A stretch of 64,000 nt of DNA from Bacillota bacterium. GTDB lineage: Bacteria > Bacillota > Clostridia > Peptostreptococcales > Anaerovoracaceae. Below are positions 49,661 through 59,394 of this stretch, one piece after another. The stretch lies in the NCBI GenBank assembly GCA_017405645.1, contig JAFQZZ010000033.1, positions 1-64,000 of the forward strand, written 5' to 3'. The position numbers and the translations under genes are program-made. The first letter of the stretch is position 1. Every line of letters begins with the position of its first letter. A model generated the notes under the pieces. It saw nothing but the letters and a program-made list of their open reading frames with translations. It had not been told where the DNA came from and ran no database searches.

Positions 49661-50125
49661 TTATCTGAATAAATTGGAATTGTTCAGTGTTTTGAATTCT
49701 TCGATGTTGGATGCGATGTCCACGTTGTCCGGCGCAAAAACAAAGATGTTGTTCGCCACCTTCTGAACGCTGCCGTCCAGGGCATAGGTCGCGCCGCTGA
49801 CAAAGTCGAAGATCCGCTTGGCTACTTCGGTTTCCAGCTTTTCAAGGTTCATGATGATCGGCTTCTGGTTTCTGAGATTGTCCACGATCTTGGAGCATTC
49901 GTCAAAAGCCTTCGGTTCATTCACGATGAGCTTCATGTGAGGTTTGTCCGCACGATCGATCCGGGAATCCTTCAGATTCTCCCTGGTGAAGCTGACCGGT
50001 CTTCTTTCTCTTTCCGGTTCTCTTTCTTCCATCACCGGTTCATCGTAATCATAATCATCCACATATTCATCGTATTCCCCGTCGTCGATCCCAAAGAAAT
50101 TCCCCAGCTTATCTTTAAAACTCAT
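49661..50125 (-). CDS. sepF: Cell division protein SepF
   Basis: Z-ring membrane anchor, 154 residues. It has the amphipathic N-terminus MSFKDKLGNFFGI that binds membrane, an acidic linker, then the SepF core with VNEPKAFDECSKIVDNLRNQKPIIMNLE and FVSGATYALDGSVQKV. GGAGGT ribosome site. A 57-bp gap separates it from yggS, with no clear promoter. Confidence 0.96.
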   Translation of the reverse strand: MSFKDKLGNFFGIDDGEYDEYVDDYDYDEPVMEEREPERERRPVSFTRENLKDSRIDRADKPHMKLIVNEPKAFDECSKIVDNLRNQKPIIMNLEKLETEVAKRIFDFVSGATYALDGSVQKVANNIFVFAPDNVDIASNIEEFKTLNNSNLFR

Positions 50126-50182
50126 AATAAACCTCCGTTTTAGTTTTTTGATTTATGGTATTGCCTGTGCTTTGATCAGCGT

Positions 50183-50890
50183 TTAATAGTTTCTGGCGCC
50201 GAAAATCGCCGTACCTACCCGGATCATCGTTGCGCCTTCTTCAATGGCGACTTCGTAGTCCCCGGACATGCCCATGGACAGGACTTCCATATCCATGCGC
50301 TCGTCTTCCAGGTTTTTGTACGAGTCAAACAACGATTTCATGTGCCGGAAATAGGGCCGCACCGCCTCCGGGTCGTCCAGGAACGGCGGCACCGTCATCA
50401 ATCCCTTGATCCGGAGGTTGGGGCAGTTGTCCCTCACCTCTTCGATGAGTTTCTTCCCGCCTTCCAGGTCCGTTCCGAATTTGGATTCTTCTCCGGCTTC
50501 ATTGATCTCGATCAGTACCGGGGCAATGATCCCGTGTTCTTTCGCTCTCCGGTCGATCTCTTCCGCCAGTTTGATCTTGTCGACGGAATGGATCAGGGAG
50601 ACTTTGTCGATAATGTATTTGACCTTGTTTGTCTGAAGATGACCGATCATATGCCAGTTGACATCGCCGTGGACGTGATCATATTTGTCCATGATCTCCT
50701 GGACCCTGTTCTCGCCGATATCGGTGATCCCCCAGTCCAGGGCTTCGTTGATCTCCGCCGCCGTCCGTGTCTTGGTCACGGCGATCAGCAGAACATCTTC
50801 CCGTTTCCGTCCGCTTCTGTCGCAGGCTTCCCGGATCCGCTGTTCCAGCTCGTCCAGGTTGTCATGAATCCTTCCCAACGTCTTCGCCAC
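50183..50890 (-). CDS. YggS/YlmE-family PLP homeostasis protein
   Basis: A TIM-barrel pyridoxal-phosphate carrier of 235 residues (PLPBP, COG0325), tied to amino-acid and vitamin B6 homeostasis. The PLP lysine is K40 in LLIAVTKTRT. Also typical are GENRVQE, WHMIGHLQTNK and the C-terminal MSGDYEVAIEEGATMIRVG. The frame starts with GTG at 50890 within the HlyD-like gene (29-bp overlap), so the two are coupled. Confidence 0.95.
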   Translation of the reverse strand: MAKTLGRIHDNLDELEQRIREACDRSGRKREDVLLIAVTKTRTAAEINEALDWGITDIGENRVQEIMDKYDHVHGDVNWHMIGHLQTNKVKYIIDKVSLIHSVDKIKLAEEIDRRAKEHGIIAPVLIEINEAGEESKFGTDLEGGKKLIEEVRDNCPNLRIKGLMTVPPFLDDPEAVRPYFRHMKSLFDSYKNLEDERMDMEVLSMGMSGDYEVAIEEGATMIRVGTAIFGARNY

Positions 50891-51830
50891 CTTTACTCAT
50901 ACTTTTGCCGTTCTTCAATACTTCATCGTACAGTTTGATGGTCTTGACCTGCTCCATCAGTTCCCCCTGCATTTCATTGAATGTGTCGGAGGCTACGATG
51001 GCGTTCTCGCCCACCAGCGTCAGGATCTTCACCCTGACGAATTTATAATCACCGTTTATTTGCTTGACGTAAACACCGGGGTTTCCGTCCACGGTCACTA
51101 TACTGCTTTGCTTCACCTGCAGCCCGGTCTCATCCACCGCGACCACTTCGGCGTTCACCGTGCGTCCCTTGGCCAGATCCGGATAGAAATCATAGGTCTT
51201 CAGCACGATCATGTTTTCCTTGTTCTGCGCGTAGATGTTGACGATCCGGGCTTTGATCTCGATCTCTTCCTCCAGGATCACGTCCACGAAGGCGCCCTCG
51301 GTGTAATGCTTGGCATCCTCCGGGCTGAGCCAGTAGATCATGTACCATTCCTTCTCGTCCACGATCTTGAACAGGGGGTCTCCCCGCCGGACTTCCTCTT
51401 TCTTGGTGTCCTTCGGATCCAGGTCCATATCCTCCACTTCCTTGTGGGTGATATTCTGGATATTGTCCCAGATGAAGTAAGTCTCGTATCCGTCCACGGA
51501 ATAGGACAGGATACCGGGGCTGTCCGCCGTATAGGCTCTCCGGCCCACCTTCATCACTTCCGAAGTGGAACGGGCGTGGACCCCTTCCTCCATCAGGTAC
51601 TCGGGCGTGCCGCTGCGCTCCGCATAGTTGACGGTCTCCGACCGCACCAGGTAGACTTCCACTTTGTCCGAGACAAAAACGTTATCATAGCGGGCCACAT
51701 AAGTCGCCTTCAGGGCTCCGCTGACTTTGGGTATGAAATAAGCGATGGAGAAGACAATCAAAACGGCCAGAAACCATAAAGCACATCGGATCAACAGACG
51801 TTTTTGATTCGCTTTTCTGTCTTTTGCCAT
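50862..51830 (-). CDS. HlyD-like membrane protein of the division cluster
   Basis: A 322-residue protein with one N-terminal membrane helix (about 13-33) and an extracellular beta-rich part with lipoyl/barrel-sandwich and beta-barrel elements like periplasmic adaptor proteins (HlyD family). There is no transporter gene next to it, so it is unlikely to be an export adaptor. It starts the yggS-sepF-yggT-divIVA cluster, an arrangement I recall in many Clostridia. A role at the septum is inferred from context only. Its promoter is framed by a 10-bp inverted repeat. Confidence 0.85.
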   Translation of the reverse strand: MAKDRKANQKRLLIRCALWFLAVLIVFSIAYFIPKVSGALKATYVARYDNVFVSDKVEVYLVRSETVNYAERSGTPEYLMEEGVHARSTSEVMKVGRRAYTADSPGILSYSVDGYETYFIWDNIQNITHKEVEDMDLDPKDTKKEEVRRGDPLFKIVDEKEWYMIYWLSPEDAKHYTEGAFVDVILEEEIEIKARIVNIYAQNKENMIVLKTYDFYPDLAKGRTVNAEVVAVDETGLQVKQSSIVTVDGNPGVYVKQINGDYKFVRVKILTLVGENAIVASDTFNEMQGELMEQVKTIKLYDEVLKNGKSMSKGGEDVGKDS

Positions 51831-51858
51831 TTGATTACTTCCCGCAATATTCCAAATC

Positions 51859-51898
51859 TACACATAAACTCACTTTATCATACCACATTTTATGTGTA
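51859..51898. promoter_or_regulatory. Inverted repeat over the HlyD-like gene promoter
   Basis: Perfect 10-bp arms TACACATAAA (51859-51868) and TTTATGTGTA (51889-51898), centres 30 bp apart, on either side of the -10 box. The spacing of about three helical turns suits two repressor dimers or a looped complex. Confidence 0.5.
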
Positions 51899-51905
51899 AT
51901 TACAA
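51877..51905 (-). promoter_or_regulatory. Promoter of the HlyD-like/division cluster
   Basis: Minus strand TTGTAA (51900-51905), 17-base spacer, TATGAT (51877-51882). The -35 overlaps the gpsA stop codon. Confidence 0.65.
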
Positions 51906-52925
51906 TGAATTTCTTGTGATAAAATCCGGCTCCGCCTCATGTTTTCTTTTCCGGGTCATCAGTTCCCGGACCGCCTCCCCGGCATTCTTGTTTTCGTTCA
52001 GGATCTGGTAAATCCCGGTGACGATGGGCATCTCCACGCCGTATTTTTTCGCCATTTCATAGGCGGCTTCGCAGGTGTAGATCCCTTCCACCACCATGCC
52101 GACGCTTTCAATGGCCTCTTGCGTTTCCGTCCCCTGGCCGATCATAATCCCGCAGCGCCGGTTCCGGCTGTGCATGCTGGTGCAGGTCACGATCAGGTCG
52201 CCGATGCCGGACAGGCCGGAGAAAGTCATGGGATCGGCGCCCATGGCGGTTCCCAGCCGCTTGATCTCTGCCAGCCCCCGGGTCATCAGGGCCGCCTTGG
52301 CGTTGTCCCCGTATCCCAGGCCGTCGCAGATCCCGGCTCCCAGGGCAATGATGTTCTTTAAGGCGCCCCCCAGTTCCACGCCGGTGACGTCATCGTTGGT
52401 ATAGACTCTCAGCACGTCGCTGATGAACAGGTCCTGGATCAGTTCCGCCGCCGCCCGGTCTTCGGAGGCCGCCACCAGGGTCGTGGGCATTCCCTTGCAG
52501 ACTTCCTCCGCATGGGACGGGCCGGACACCACCACGTAGCGGTTGTCCGGAATCAGGGATGCCGCGATCTCGGAAAGCCGGCAGAGGCTGCCGGTCTCGA
52601 TCCCCTTGGCCACGTTGACGATGATCATTTCTCTGTTCAGAAGCGGCTTCGCCGTCTCCAGCGCCGACCGGAAAAACTGCGCCGGCACCGCAAAGATCAC
52701 CACTTCGCTGCCTTCCACGGCTTCCGCCTCCTCCGTATACACCGTCAGGGACGGCGGGAAAGGCGCACCCGGCAGGAATTTTTTGTTTTCCCGGTCCCGG
52801 ATCATGGCCCGGGTATGGGATTCGTCAATATCCCAGAGGCTTACTGCCATTCCTTTGGCGGCCAGGCTCATGGCCACAGCCGTTCCCCAACTGCCGCCGC
52901 CCAGCACTGCGATTCGTTTCTGCAT
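51900..52925 (-). CDS. gpsA: Glycerol-3-phosphate dehydrogenase [NAD(P)+]
   Basis: Makes sn-glycerol 3-phosphate, the backbone for the phospholipids that PlsX and PlsY start. The N-terminal Rossmann motif is VLGGGSWGTAVA. Also seen are FAVPAQFFR, VNVAKGIE, ELGGALKNIIALGAGICDGL (catalytic Lys) and NRRCG. Length 341. It lies 12 bp after plsY. The two pathway genes sit in one operon with der, ftsY and smc. Confidence 0.97.
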   Translation of the reverse strand: MQKRIAVLGGGSWGTAVAMSLAAKGMAVSLWDIDESHTRAMIRDRENKKFLPGAPFPPSLTVYTEEAEAVEGSEVVIFAVPAQFFRSALETAKPLLNREMIIVNVAKGIETGSLCRLSEIAASLIPDNRYVVVSGPSHAEEVCKGMPTTLVAASEDRAAAELIQDLFISDVLRVYTNDDVTGVELGGALKNIIALGAGICDGLGYGDNAKAALMTRGLAEIKRLGTAMGADPMTFSGLSGIGDLIVTCTSMHSRNRRCGIMIGQGTETQEAIESVGMVVEGIYTCEAAYEMAKKYGVEMPIVTGIYQILNENKNAGEAVRELMTRKRKHEAEPDFITRNSL

Positions 52926-52937
52926 GTCGATACCTCG

Positions 52938-53531
52938 TTATTTCTTTAAAGTGAATTTCGGCTCTGTCCCCGACAGCAGCCGGCTGATGTTGTCCTTGTG
53001 TTTGATGATGATGATCAGCACGGCGCAGATCCCCCACAGCAGGAGGGCTTTGTCCGCATGGATCAGCACCGCGATCACCTCGAAGGCGATCACCCCGATG
53101 ATGGATCCCAGGGAGACCCTCCGGCTGACGGCCATCACCGCCAGGGCCAGAAGCAGCGCCAGCAGCGTGATCTTCGGCGCCGCCACCAGGGCGACCCCTA
53201 AGGTCGTCGCAACGCCCTTTCCTCCCCGGAACTGGTACCATACCGGGTAAATGTGTCCCAGGATGGCCGCCAGCCCGCAGGCCAGGGCCACTCCGTAGGA
53301 ATGGCAGAGGAAATACCCCGCCAGATAGCAGGGCACCCCTTTCAGGGCGTCCAGCAGCAGGGTGACGCCGGCGGCCTTCTTGCCAAAGTTCCGCAGGACA
53401 TTTGTTGTCCCCGCATTTCCGCTGCCCAGGGTGCGGATGTCGACTCCGTATTTCACCCGGCAGAGGATGATAGAGGTGGAGAGGCTGCCGATCATATAGC
53501 TTGCAATGATCAGGATGATACGTAAAATCAT
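52938..53531 (-). CDS. plsY: Glycerol-3-phosphate acyltransferase PlsY
   Basis: Membrane acyltransferase that moves the acyl group from acyl phosphate (from PlsX) to glycerol 3-phosphate. A polytopic protein of 197 residues. Three conserved motifs are GSLSTSIILCR, GSGNAGTTNVLRNFGKK and FRGGKGVATTLG. GGAGG ribosome site. It lies between der and gpsA. Confidence 0.97.
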   Translation of the reverse strand: MILRIILIIASYMIGSLSTSIILCRVKYGVDIRTLGSGNAGTTNVLRNFGKKAAGVTLLLDALKGVPCYLAGYFLCHSYGVALACGLAAILGHIYPVWYQFRGGKGVATTLGVALVAAPKITLLALLLALAVMAVSRRVSLGSIIGVIAFEVIAVLIHADKALLLWGICAVLIIIIKHKDNISRLLSGTEPKFTLKK

Positions 53532-53543
53532 TTTATCCTCCGT

Positions 53544-54878
53544 TTAATCCATGGTGTTCGCGTCTTCGCCTTTGGCGCGGAAGACGAATTTGATGGGGGT
53601 GCCTTCGAAGCCGAAGCCTTCCCGGATCCGGTTCTCCAGATACCTCGAATAGGAGAAGTGCATCAGCTCCCGGTCGTTGATCTTGAAAGAGAACAGGGGC
53701 GGCTTTACCCCTACCTGGGAAACGTAATAGATCTTCAGTTTCTTCCCCTTGTCCGACGGCGGCTGGTTCATCAGGATCGCGTCGGAGATCAGGGTGTTCA
53801 GGACGCCGGTGGGCACCCGCTTGCTGCACTGCTCTTCCACGTTGATCACCAGGTCCATCAGCTTGTCCACCCGCTGGCCGGTGACCACGGAGATGAACAG
53901 TACCGGCGCATAGCTGAGGTACACCAGCTCGTTCCGGATGTCTTTGGTGAACTGCTTCATGGTATTCGTCTCTTTTTCGATCAGGTCCCACTTGTTCACC
54001 ACGATGATCACGCCCTTGCCGGCCTCGTGGGCCAGCCCGGCGATCTTTTTATCCTGTTCCGTGACCCCTTCCTGCGCGTCGATCATCAGGACGCACACGT
54101 CGGAGCGTTCGATGGCGGCGATGGCCCGGATCACGCTGTATCGTTCGATGTTCTCGTTCACCCGGCTCCGGCGCCGGATCCCGGCGGTATCGATCAGGGT
54201 GAACTTCTTTCCGTTGTATTCAAAAGGCGAGTCGATGGAATCCCGGGTGGTGCCGGCAATGTCGCTGACAATGACCCGTTCTTCCCCCAGGAGCCTGTTC
54301 ACCAGCGAGGATTTGCCCACGTTGGGCTTGCCGATGACCGCCACCTGGATGCTCTCTTCTTCCTCTTCCGGGGCGCCCAGTTCCTTAATGCCTTCCACGA
54401 CTTCGTCCAGCACTTCCCCCAGCCCCAGCATGTTCGCCGAGGAAACGGGGTACGGGACCCCCAGCCCCAGTTCGTAAAAATCATAGATTTCGTCGGTAGC
54501 CTTGCCGGTGTCGATCTTGTTGACCACCAGCACGACCTTTTTCCCGGTCCGGTATAGCATATTGGCCACTTCCCGGTCCGCCGAAGTCATTCCTTCCTTG
54601 CCGTCCACCATGAAGAGGATCACGTCGGACATTTCCATGGCGATCTGGGCCTGCTCCCGCATCTGGGAAAGGATCACGTCCGCCGTGGAAGGTTCGATCC
54701 CGCCGGTATCGATCAGGGCGAAACTCACCCCGTTCCATTCCGTCTCGGCGTAGATCCGATCCCGGGTCACGCCGGGAGTATCCTCCACGATGGAGATGCG
54801 CTTGCCGATGATCCGGTTGAAGAAGGTGGATTTTCCCACGTTGGGGCGGCCCACCACCGCTACCAGAGGCTTGCTCAC
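53544..54878 (-). CDS. der: Ribosome-associated GTPase Der
   Basis: EngA/Der, the double GTPase needed for 50S assembly. First G domain GRPNVGKST (9-17) with DTGG and NKID. Second G domain GKPNVGKSS (about 184-192) with DTAG and NKWD. The C-terminal KH-like domain binds rRNA. Length 444. GTG start overlapping ftsY by 4 bp, with GGGAGGGAG upstream. Confidence 0.97.
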   Translation of the reverse strand: MSKPLVAVVGRPNVGKSTFFNRIIGKRISIVEDTPGVTRDRIYAETEWNGVSFALIDTGGIEPSTADVILSQMREQAQIAMEMSDVILFMVDGKEGMTSADREVANMLYRTGKKVVLVVNKIDTGKATDEIYDFYELGLGVPYPVSSANMLGLGEVLDEVVEGIKELGAPEEEEESIQVAVIGKPNVGKSSLVNRLLGEERVIVSDIAGTTRDSIDSPFEYNGKKFTLIDTAGIRRRSRVNENIERYSVIRAIAAIERSDVCVLMIDAQEGVTEQDKKIAGLAHEAGKGVIIVVNKWDLIEKETNTMKQFTKDIRNELVYLSYAPVLFISVVTGQRVDKLMDLVINVEEQCSKRVPTGVLNTLISDAILMNQPPSDKGKKLKIYYVSQVGVKPPLFSFKINDRELMHFSYSRYLENRIREGFGFEGTPIKFVFRAKGEDANTMD

Positions 54879-55801
54879 CAGTTCTCCCTCCCATCAAACA
54901 GCGCGTCGGCAAATTCCGACGGCACGAAGGGCTGCATGTCGTCCACCCCTTCGCCCACGCCGATGTATTTCACCGGAATGTCGAATTCATCCGAAATGGA
55001 GATTACGATGCCGCCTTTGGCGGTGCCGTCCAGCTTGGTCAGGATGATGCCGGTGATGTCGGCGATCTCGCTGAATTCCTTCACCTGGGACTTGGCGTTC
55101 TGTCCGGTGGCGCCGTCGATGACCAGCAGGGTCTCCCGGGTGGCTTCGGGGAATTCCCGCTCCACGATCCGGTTCATTTTATTCAGCTCGTTCATCAGGT
55201 TTTTCTTGTTGTGGAGACGCCCCGCGGTATCGCAGATGATCACGTCGATGCCCTTCGCCTTCGCGGACTGGACCCCGTCAAAAACCACCGCCGCCGGATC
55301 GGAGCCTTCCTTGTGGCGGATCACGTTCACGCCGATCCGCTCGCCCCAGATTTCCAGCTGTTCCGCTGCCGCTGCCCGGAAGGTGTCCCCGGCCACCAAC
55401 AGCACTTTCTTTCCGTCGTTCTTGAGCCCGTTGGCGATCTTCGCAATGGAGGTAGTTTTGCCGACGCCGTTGACGCCGATCACCATCACCACTACCGGGT
55501 AATCGCTGCTGAGCTTGTGGGCTTCCTCCCCCTTGTCCAGGATCTTCGCCACGACGGCCTTCACTTCCTGCCGGACCTCGTTCACGTCCTGGATCTTCTT
55601 GGTCCGGACGGCCTCCCTCAGTTCGTCGCTGATCTTCATGGAGGTCTCCATGCCCACGTCGGACATGATCAGGATGTCCTCCAGTTCCTCCAGGAACCGG
55701 TCATCCACCTTGGTGTAGGTATTGAAGGCATCCTCGAATCCCCGCACCATATTGTCTTTGGTCTTCTTCAGACCATCCGATAATTTCTTAAAAAAAGACA
55801 T
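54875..55801 (-). CDS. ftsY: Signal recognition particle receptor FtsY
   Basis: SRP receptor GTPase for co-translational membrane targeting (308 residues). A short amphipathic N-terminus, MSFFKKLSDGLKKTKDN, replaces the long acidic A domain of enterobacteria. The NG domain carries GVNGVGKTTSIAKIA, DTAGRLHNK and TKLDGTAKGG. It follows smc by 18 bp. The usual neighbours ffh and ylxM are not in the window. Confidence 0.97.
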   Translation of the reverse strand: MSFFKKLSDGLKKTKDNMVRGFEDAFNTYTKVDDRFLEELEDILIMSDVGMETSMKISDELREAVRTKKIQDVNEVRQEVKAVVAKILDKGEEAHKLSSDYPVVVMVIGVNGVGKTTSIAKIANGLKNDGKKVLLVAGDTFRAAAAEQLEIWGERIGVNVIRHKEGSDPAAVVFDGVQSAKAKGIDVIICDTAGRLHNKKNLMNELNKMNRIVEREFPEATRETLLVIDGATGQNAKSQVKEFSEIADITGIILTKLDGTAKGGIVISISDEFDIPVKYIGVGEGVDDMQPFVPSEFADALFDGRENW

Positions 55802-55819
55802 ATTCTATCCCCTTTCCGG

Positions 55820-58800
55820 TCATCCGGCCGACGATTCCTTTCCCTCCATCCGCAGGGAAACGATCTGGGAGATGCCCTTCTCGGGCATGGTCACCCCATA
55901 TAATATATCCGCCTGTTCCATGGTGACCTTCTGGTGGGTCACCACGATGAACTGGATGTCTGTATACTTTTTCAGGTACCGGATGAACCGGTCGATGTTC
56001 TCGTCGTCCAGGGCCGCTTCCGCCTCGTCCAGGATGCAGAAGGGCGTGGGCCGCACCTTCAGCAGCGCGCACAAAAGTGCAATGGCAGTGACGCTCTTTT
56101 CCCCGCCGGACAGCAGGTTGATGTTCTGCAGTTTCTTGCCGGGGGGCTGGGCCACGATGTCCACGCTGGTCTCCAGCACATTGTCCGGATCCTCCAGGAT
56201 CAGCTCCGCCTTCCCGCCGCCGAAGAGTTCGGTGTAGGTTTCCTGGAAGGCCTTGTTGATCTGCCCGAAGCTGTCCAGAAAGCGGGAATGGATCAGCTTG
56301 TCCATCTCCGCGATGATGGCCCGCAGGGACTCGATGGATCTCTGCAGGTCTTCCCGCTGCTCCGTCAGGAACCCGTAGCGTTCCGAAACCTGCCGGTATT
56401 CCTCGATGGCGCCGATGTTCACCGGCTCCAGTTCCTTCATCCGGTTCCGGATCTCCCGGGCTTCTTTGGAAGCCGCCGTCACGGCAAAGGTCTCCTGCCG
56501 CAGGCGCTTCGCCTCGATGAAGCTGACTTCGTAACGGTCCCACAGGTTGTTCTTGACCGTTTCGATCTGGTTCTCCGTCCGCGAGATCTTCAGCCTCACG
56601 TCGTATTTTCTCGCCTGAATGTCCTGCAGGATCTTCTCCAGGGCCTTCCCCCGGTCTTCCTGCTCCTTCAGGCGTCTGTTTTCCTCTTCTTTTTCCGACA
56701 GAAGCGCCTCCTGATCCGCCCGGATCTCCACATAGCTCTCCTGTGCCCTTTCCAGGGAGGCCCGGCTGATCCGGATCAGCTCGCCGGTCTCTTCCTTTTC
56801 GGTCTCCAGCGCCCCGATCTCCTTCTTCCGGTCTTCCTGTTCTCCCCGAAGCCGGCCGATCTCCTCCTCACTCCGGCGGATGCCGCTTTCCGTGTGGCGG
56901 AGGTCCGATTCCAGGGTGGAAATGGTGATCCGGGTCCGGGAAATCTCGTCCGACAGCCGTTCCGCTTCCTCCCGGGCCGTTTCATAGTCCCGGATCTCAT
57001 CGTCCATGTAGCCTTCGCTCTCCCGGATCTGGATGGATTTTTGCTTCACGGTATCTTCCGTTTCCGCGATCAGCGTCTCGGTCTCGCCGATTTCCCTCTG
57101 TATATCCGCCAGTTCCGTATTCCAGCGCTGCAGATTCTCCTCAAAGACCGCCTTCCGGCTTTCTGCCATCTTCATTTCGCCCGCCAGGGCACCCAGACGG
57201 GTCTGGGCATCCCGGATCGACCGGTCCAGTTCCGCAGCCTCTTCTTCTTCCGAGGCCAGCGCCTGTTCCCGTTCCTGCAGCCGTTCTTCCAGTTCCCGTT
57301 CCTGCTCCGTCATCCGGCGGATCTTCTCTTCCAGGGACCGGATCTCGTTCTTTCGTTCGAAGAGATTGGGCCCGGTGTTTTTGTACCGTCCGCCGGTGAT
57401 GGCGCCGCCGGGGTTGATCTCTTCTCCCTCCAGCGTCACAAACCGCATCCCCCAGGCGTAGCGCTTGGACAGCCGCACCGCGTCTTCCAGGGTCTCCGTC
57501 ACTGCCGTCCGGCCCAGCAGATAGTCCGCGATGGCGTCGTATTTTTTGTCATGGCTCACCAGGTCCGCCGCAAATCCCACAAAACCCGGTTCTTTCGATA
57601 TGGCTCCGTTATTGCGTTCCTTCGAGATGTTCCGGCCGCCCTTGATGCTCTTCACCGGCAGGAAGGTGGCCCGGCCGGCCCGTTCCCTTTTCAGGATCCG
57701 CACGCATTCCGATGCGCTCCGGTCGTCCTCGCAGATGATGTTCTGTATACTGCCCCCCAGGGCCGTCTGGATCGCCGTTTCATACCCTTCCGGCACGTCG
57801 ATCAGATCCGTCACCACGCCGTGGATGCCGGCAAACCGTTCTCGGCTGCCCATGATGAACCGCACGGCCTGATTGTAACCTTCATAGGAATTCTGGAAGC
57901 CCGTCAGCAGGTCCTTTTTTGTTTCGGCCTGATGAATCTTTCCGGTCAGAGCCGACTGCTTTTCCGCCAGCTGCCGCAGGCTCCGGCGGAGTTCTTCCGC
58001 CTTGTCCGCCTTTTGTTTCAGGCTCTCCTCCAGCTGTTCCTTCTGCCCGATGAGGGCCTCCGCCTCCTCCCGGAGACGCGCTTCCCGATCCCGGAGAATC
58101 CCGGTCTCTTTTTCCGCTTCGATGCGTTCTTCCTTCAGCTGGGTCTCCCGCTTCACCAGGCCGTCCGCCAGGTTCCGCAGTCCCAGGATCTCCGTCCGGG
58201 CCACGCTGATGCCGCTGCTGAGTTCAAAAACAGCGCTCTTCTTTTCGTCGATGGCCTCCTGCTTCAGCCGGGCGGCGTCGGTGAGCTTCCGATATTCTTC
58301 TTCCTTCCCCGTTAGGGTCTCCCCGCTGAGGGAAAGCTTCTCCGACAGTTCGTTTTTCCGCTGTTCAAAGGATTCCACCGCAGCGGATTCCTCCAGGATC
58401 CGGCGGTCTGTCTTCAGCAGTTCCAGATTCAGCCGCTCCCGGTCTTTCGCGATGGCGGCTTCCTTTCCTTCCGCCACTTCGATCGTGTTTTTCAGTTCGC
58501 CGATCCGCTGGTTTTCCTGCAGCAGCCGGTCATTCAGCTGCCCGGCTTCCCGGTCCATTTCCAGCATCCGGTCCCGGATCCGGCGGATCTTCTGTTCATT
58601 CTGCTCCCGTTCATCGGCGCAGCGGACCTCCTCCGCGTCCACCGCTTCCTGCTCCTGCAGCAGGGCTTCTTTCCGCGCCTCGTGATTCTCCACCTGACGC
58701 ACGGCCAGATTGATCTCGATGACCCGGCCCCGCTCCCGCAGCCCCAGGTATTCCCGGGCCTTTTCGCTGTCTTCCCTCAGGGAATCGATGCGGCTCTCGA

Positions 58801-59392
58801 TCTCATAAATGATATCGTTCACCCGGTCCAGGTTCCCGGAAGCATTCCCCAGTTTTCTCTCCGCATCCGTTTTCCGGCTGCGGTACCGGGCGATGCCGGC
58901 AGCGCCTTCGAAGATCGCCCGGCGGCCCTCCCCCCGGTTGTTGATGATGTCGGAGATCTTCCCCTGGCCGATGATGGAATACCCCTCCAGGCCCATGCCC
59001 GTGTCCATGATCAGTTCCCGGACATCCTTCAGCCGGCAGGGATTCCCGTTAATCAGGTACTCGCTCTCGCCGGAGCGCACCATCCGCCGGGTAATAGCCA
59101 CCTCATCGTATTCAATGGGCAGGACGTTATCGTGATTGTCAATGACGAGCGTTACTTCCGCAATGCCACGAGCCTTCCGGCTCTCTGTCCCTGCGAAAAT
59201 AACCTCCTCCATTTTTCCGCCTCTCAGAAGCTTCGGGCTCTGCTCCCCCAGCACCCAGCGGATGGCGTCGGCGATATTGCTTTTGCCGCTGCCGTTGGGC
59301 CCCACGATGCAGGTGATCCCGTCCATAAATTCCAGGCTCACCGGCTCCGCAAAGGATTTGAACCCGTGCATGTCCAGTCTCTTAAAATACAA
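55820..59392 (-). CDS. smc: Chromosome condensation protein SMC
   Basis: Condensin ATPase of 1190 residues. Walker A GPNGSGKSN (31-39), long coiled coils (about 170-500 and 670-1030) around a hinge (about 510-660, with GYETAIQTALGGSIQNI), signature LLSGGEKSVTAIALL near 1095 and Walker B CILDEAEAALDD near 1120. The reading frame opens with TTG at 59392, two bases after the rnc stop, with GGAG about 10 bases upstream. No ATG precedes the conserved MYFKRLDMHGFKSFA start. It is coupled to rnc. Confidence 0.96.
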   Translation of the reverse strand: MYFKRLDMHGFKSFAEPVSLEFMDGITCIVGPNGSGKSNIADAIRWVLGEQSPKLLRGGKMEEVIFAGTESRKARGIAEVTLVIDNHDNVLPIEYDEVAITRRMVRSGESEYLINGNPCRLKDVRELIMDTGMGLEGYSIIGQGKISDIINNRGEGRRAIFEGAAGIARYRSRKTDAERKLGNASGNLDRVNDIIYEIESRIDSLREDSEKAREYLGLRERGRVIEINLAVRQVENHEARKEALLQEQEAVDAEEVRCADEREQNEQKIRRIRDRMLEMDREAGQLNDRLLQENQRIGELKNTIEVAEGKEAAIAKDRERLNLELLKTDRRILEESAAVESFEQRKNELSEKLSLSGETLTGKEEEYRKLTDAARLKQEAIDEKKSAVFELSSGISVARTEILGLRNLADGLVKRETQLKEERIEAEKETGILRDREARLREEAEALIGQKEQLEESLKQKADKAEELRRSLRQLAEKQSALTGKIHQAETKKDLLTGFQNSYEGYNQAVRFIMGSRERFAGIHGVVTDLIDVPEGYETAIQTALGGSIQNIICEDDRSASECVRILKRERAGRATFLPVKSIKGGRNISKERNNGAISKEPGFVGFAADLVSHDKKYDAIADYLLGRTAVTETLEDAVRLSKRYAWGMRFVTLEGEEINPGGAITGGRYKNTGPNLFERKNEIRSLEEKIRRMTEQERELEERLQEREQALASEEEEAAELDRSIRDAQTRLGALAGEMKMAESRKAVFEENLQRWNTELADIQREIGETETLIAETEDTVKQKSIQIRESEGYMDDEIRDYETAREEAERLSDEISRTRITISTLESDLRHTESGIRRSEEEIGRLRGEQEDRKKEIGALETEKEETGELIRISRASLERAQESYVEIRADQEALLSEKEEENRRLKEQEDRGKALEKILQDIQARKYDVRLKISRTENQIETVKNNLWDRYEVSFIEAKRLRQETFAVTAASKEAREIRNRMKELEPVNIGAIEEYRQVSERYGFLTEQREDLQRSIESLRAIIAEMDKLIHSRFLDSFGQINKAFQETYTELFGGGKAELILEDPDNVLETSVDIVAQPPGKKLQNINLLSGGEKSVTAIALLCALLKVRPTPFCILDEAEAALDDENIDRFIRYLKKYTDIQFIVVTHQKVTMEQADILYGVTMPEKGISQIVSLRMEGKESSAG

Positions 59393-59394
59393 AG

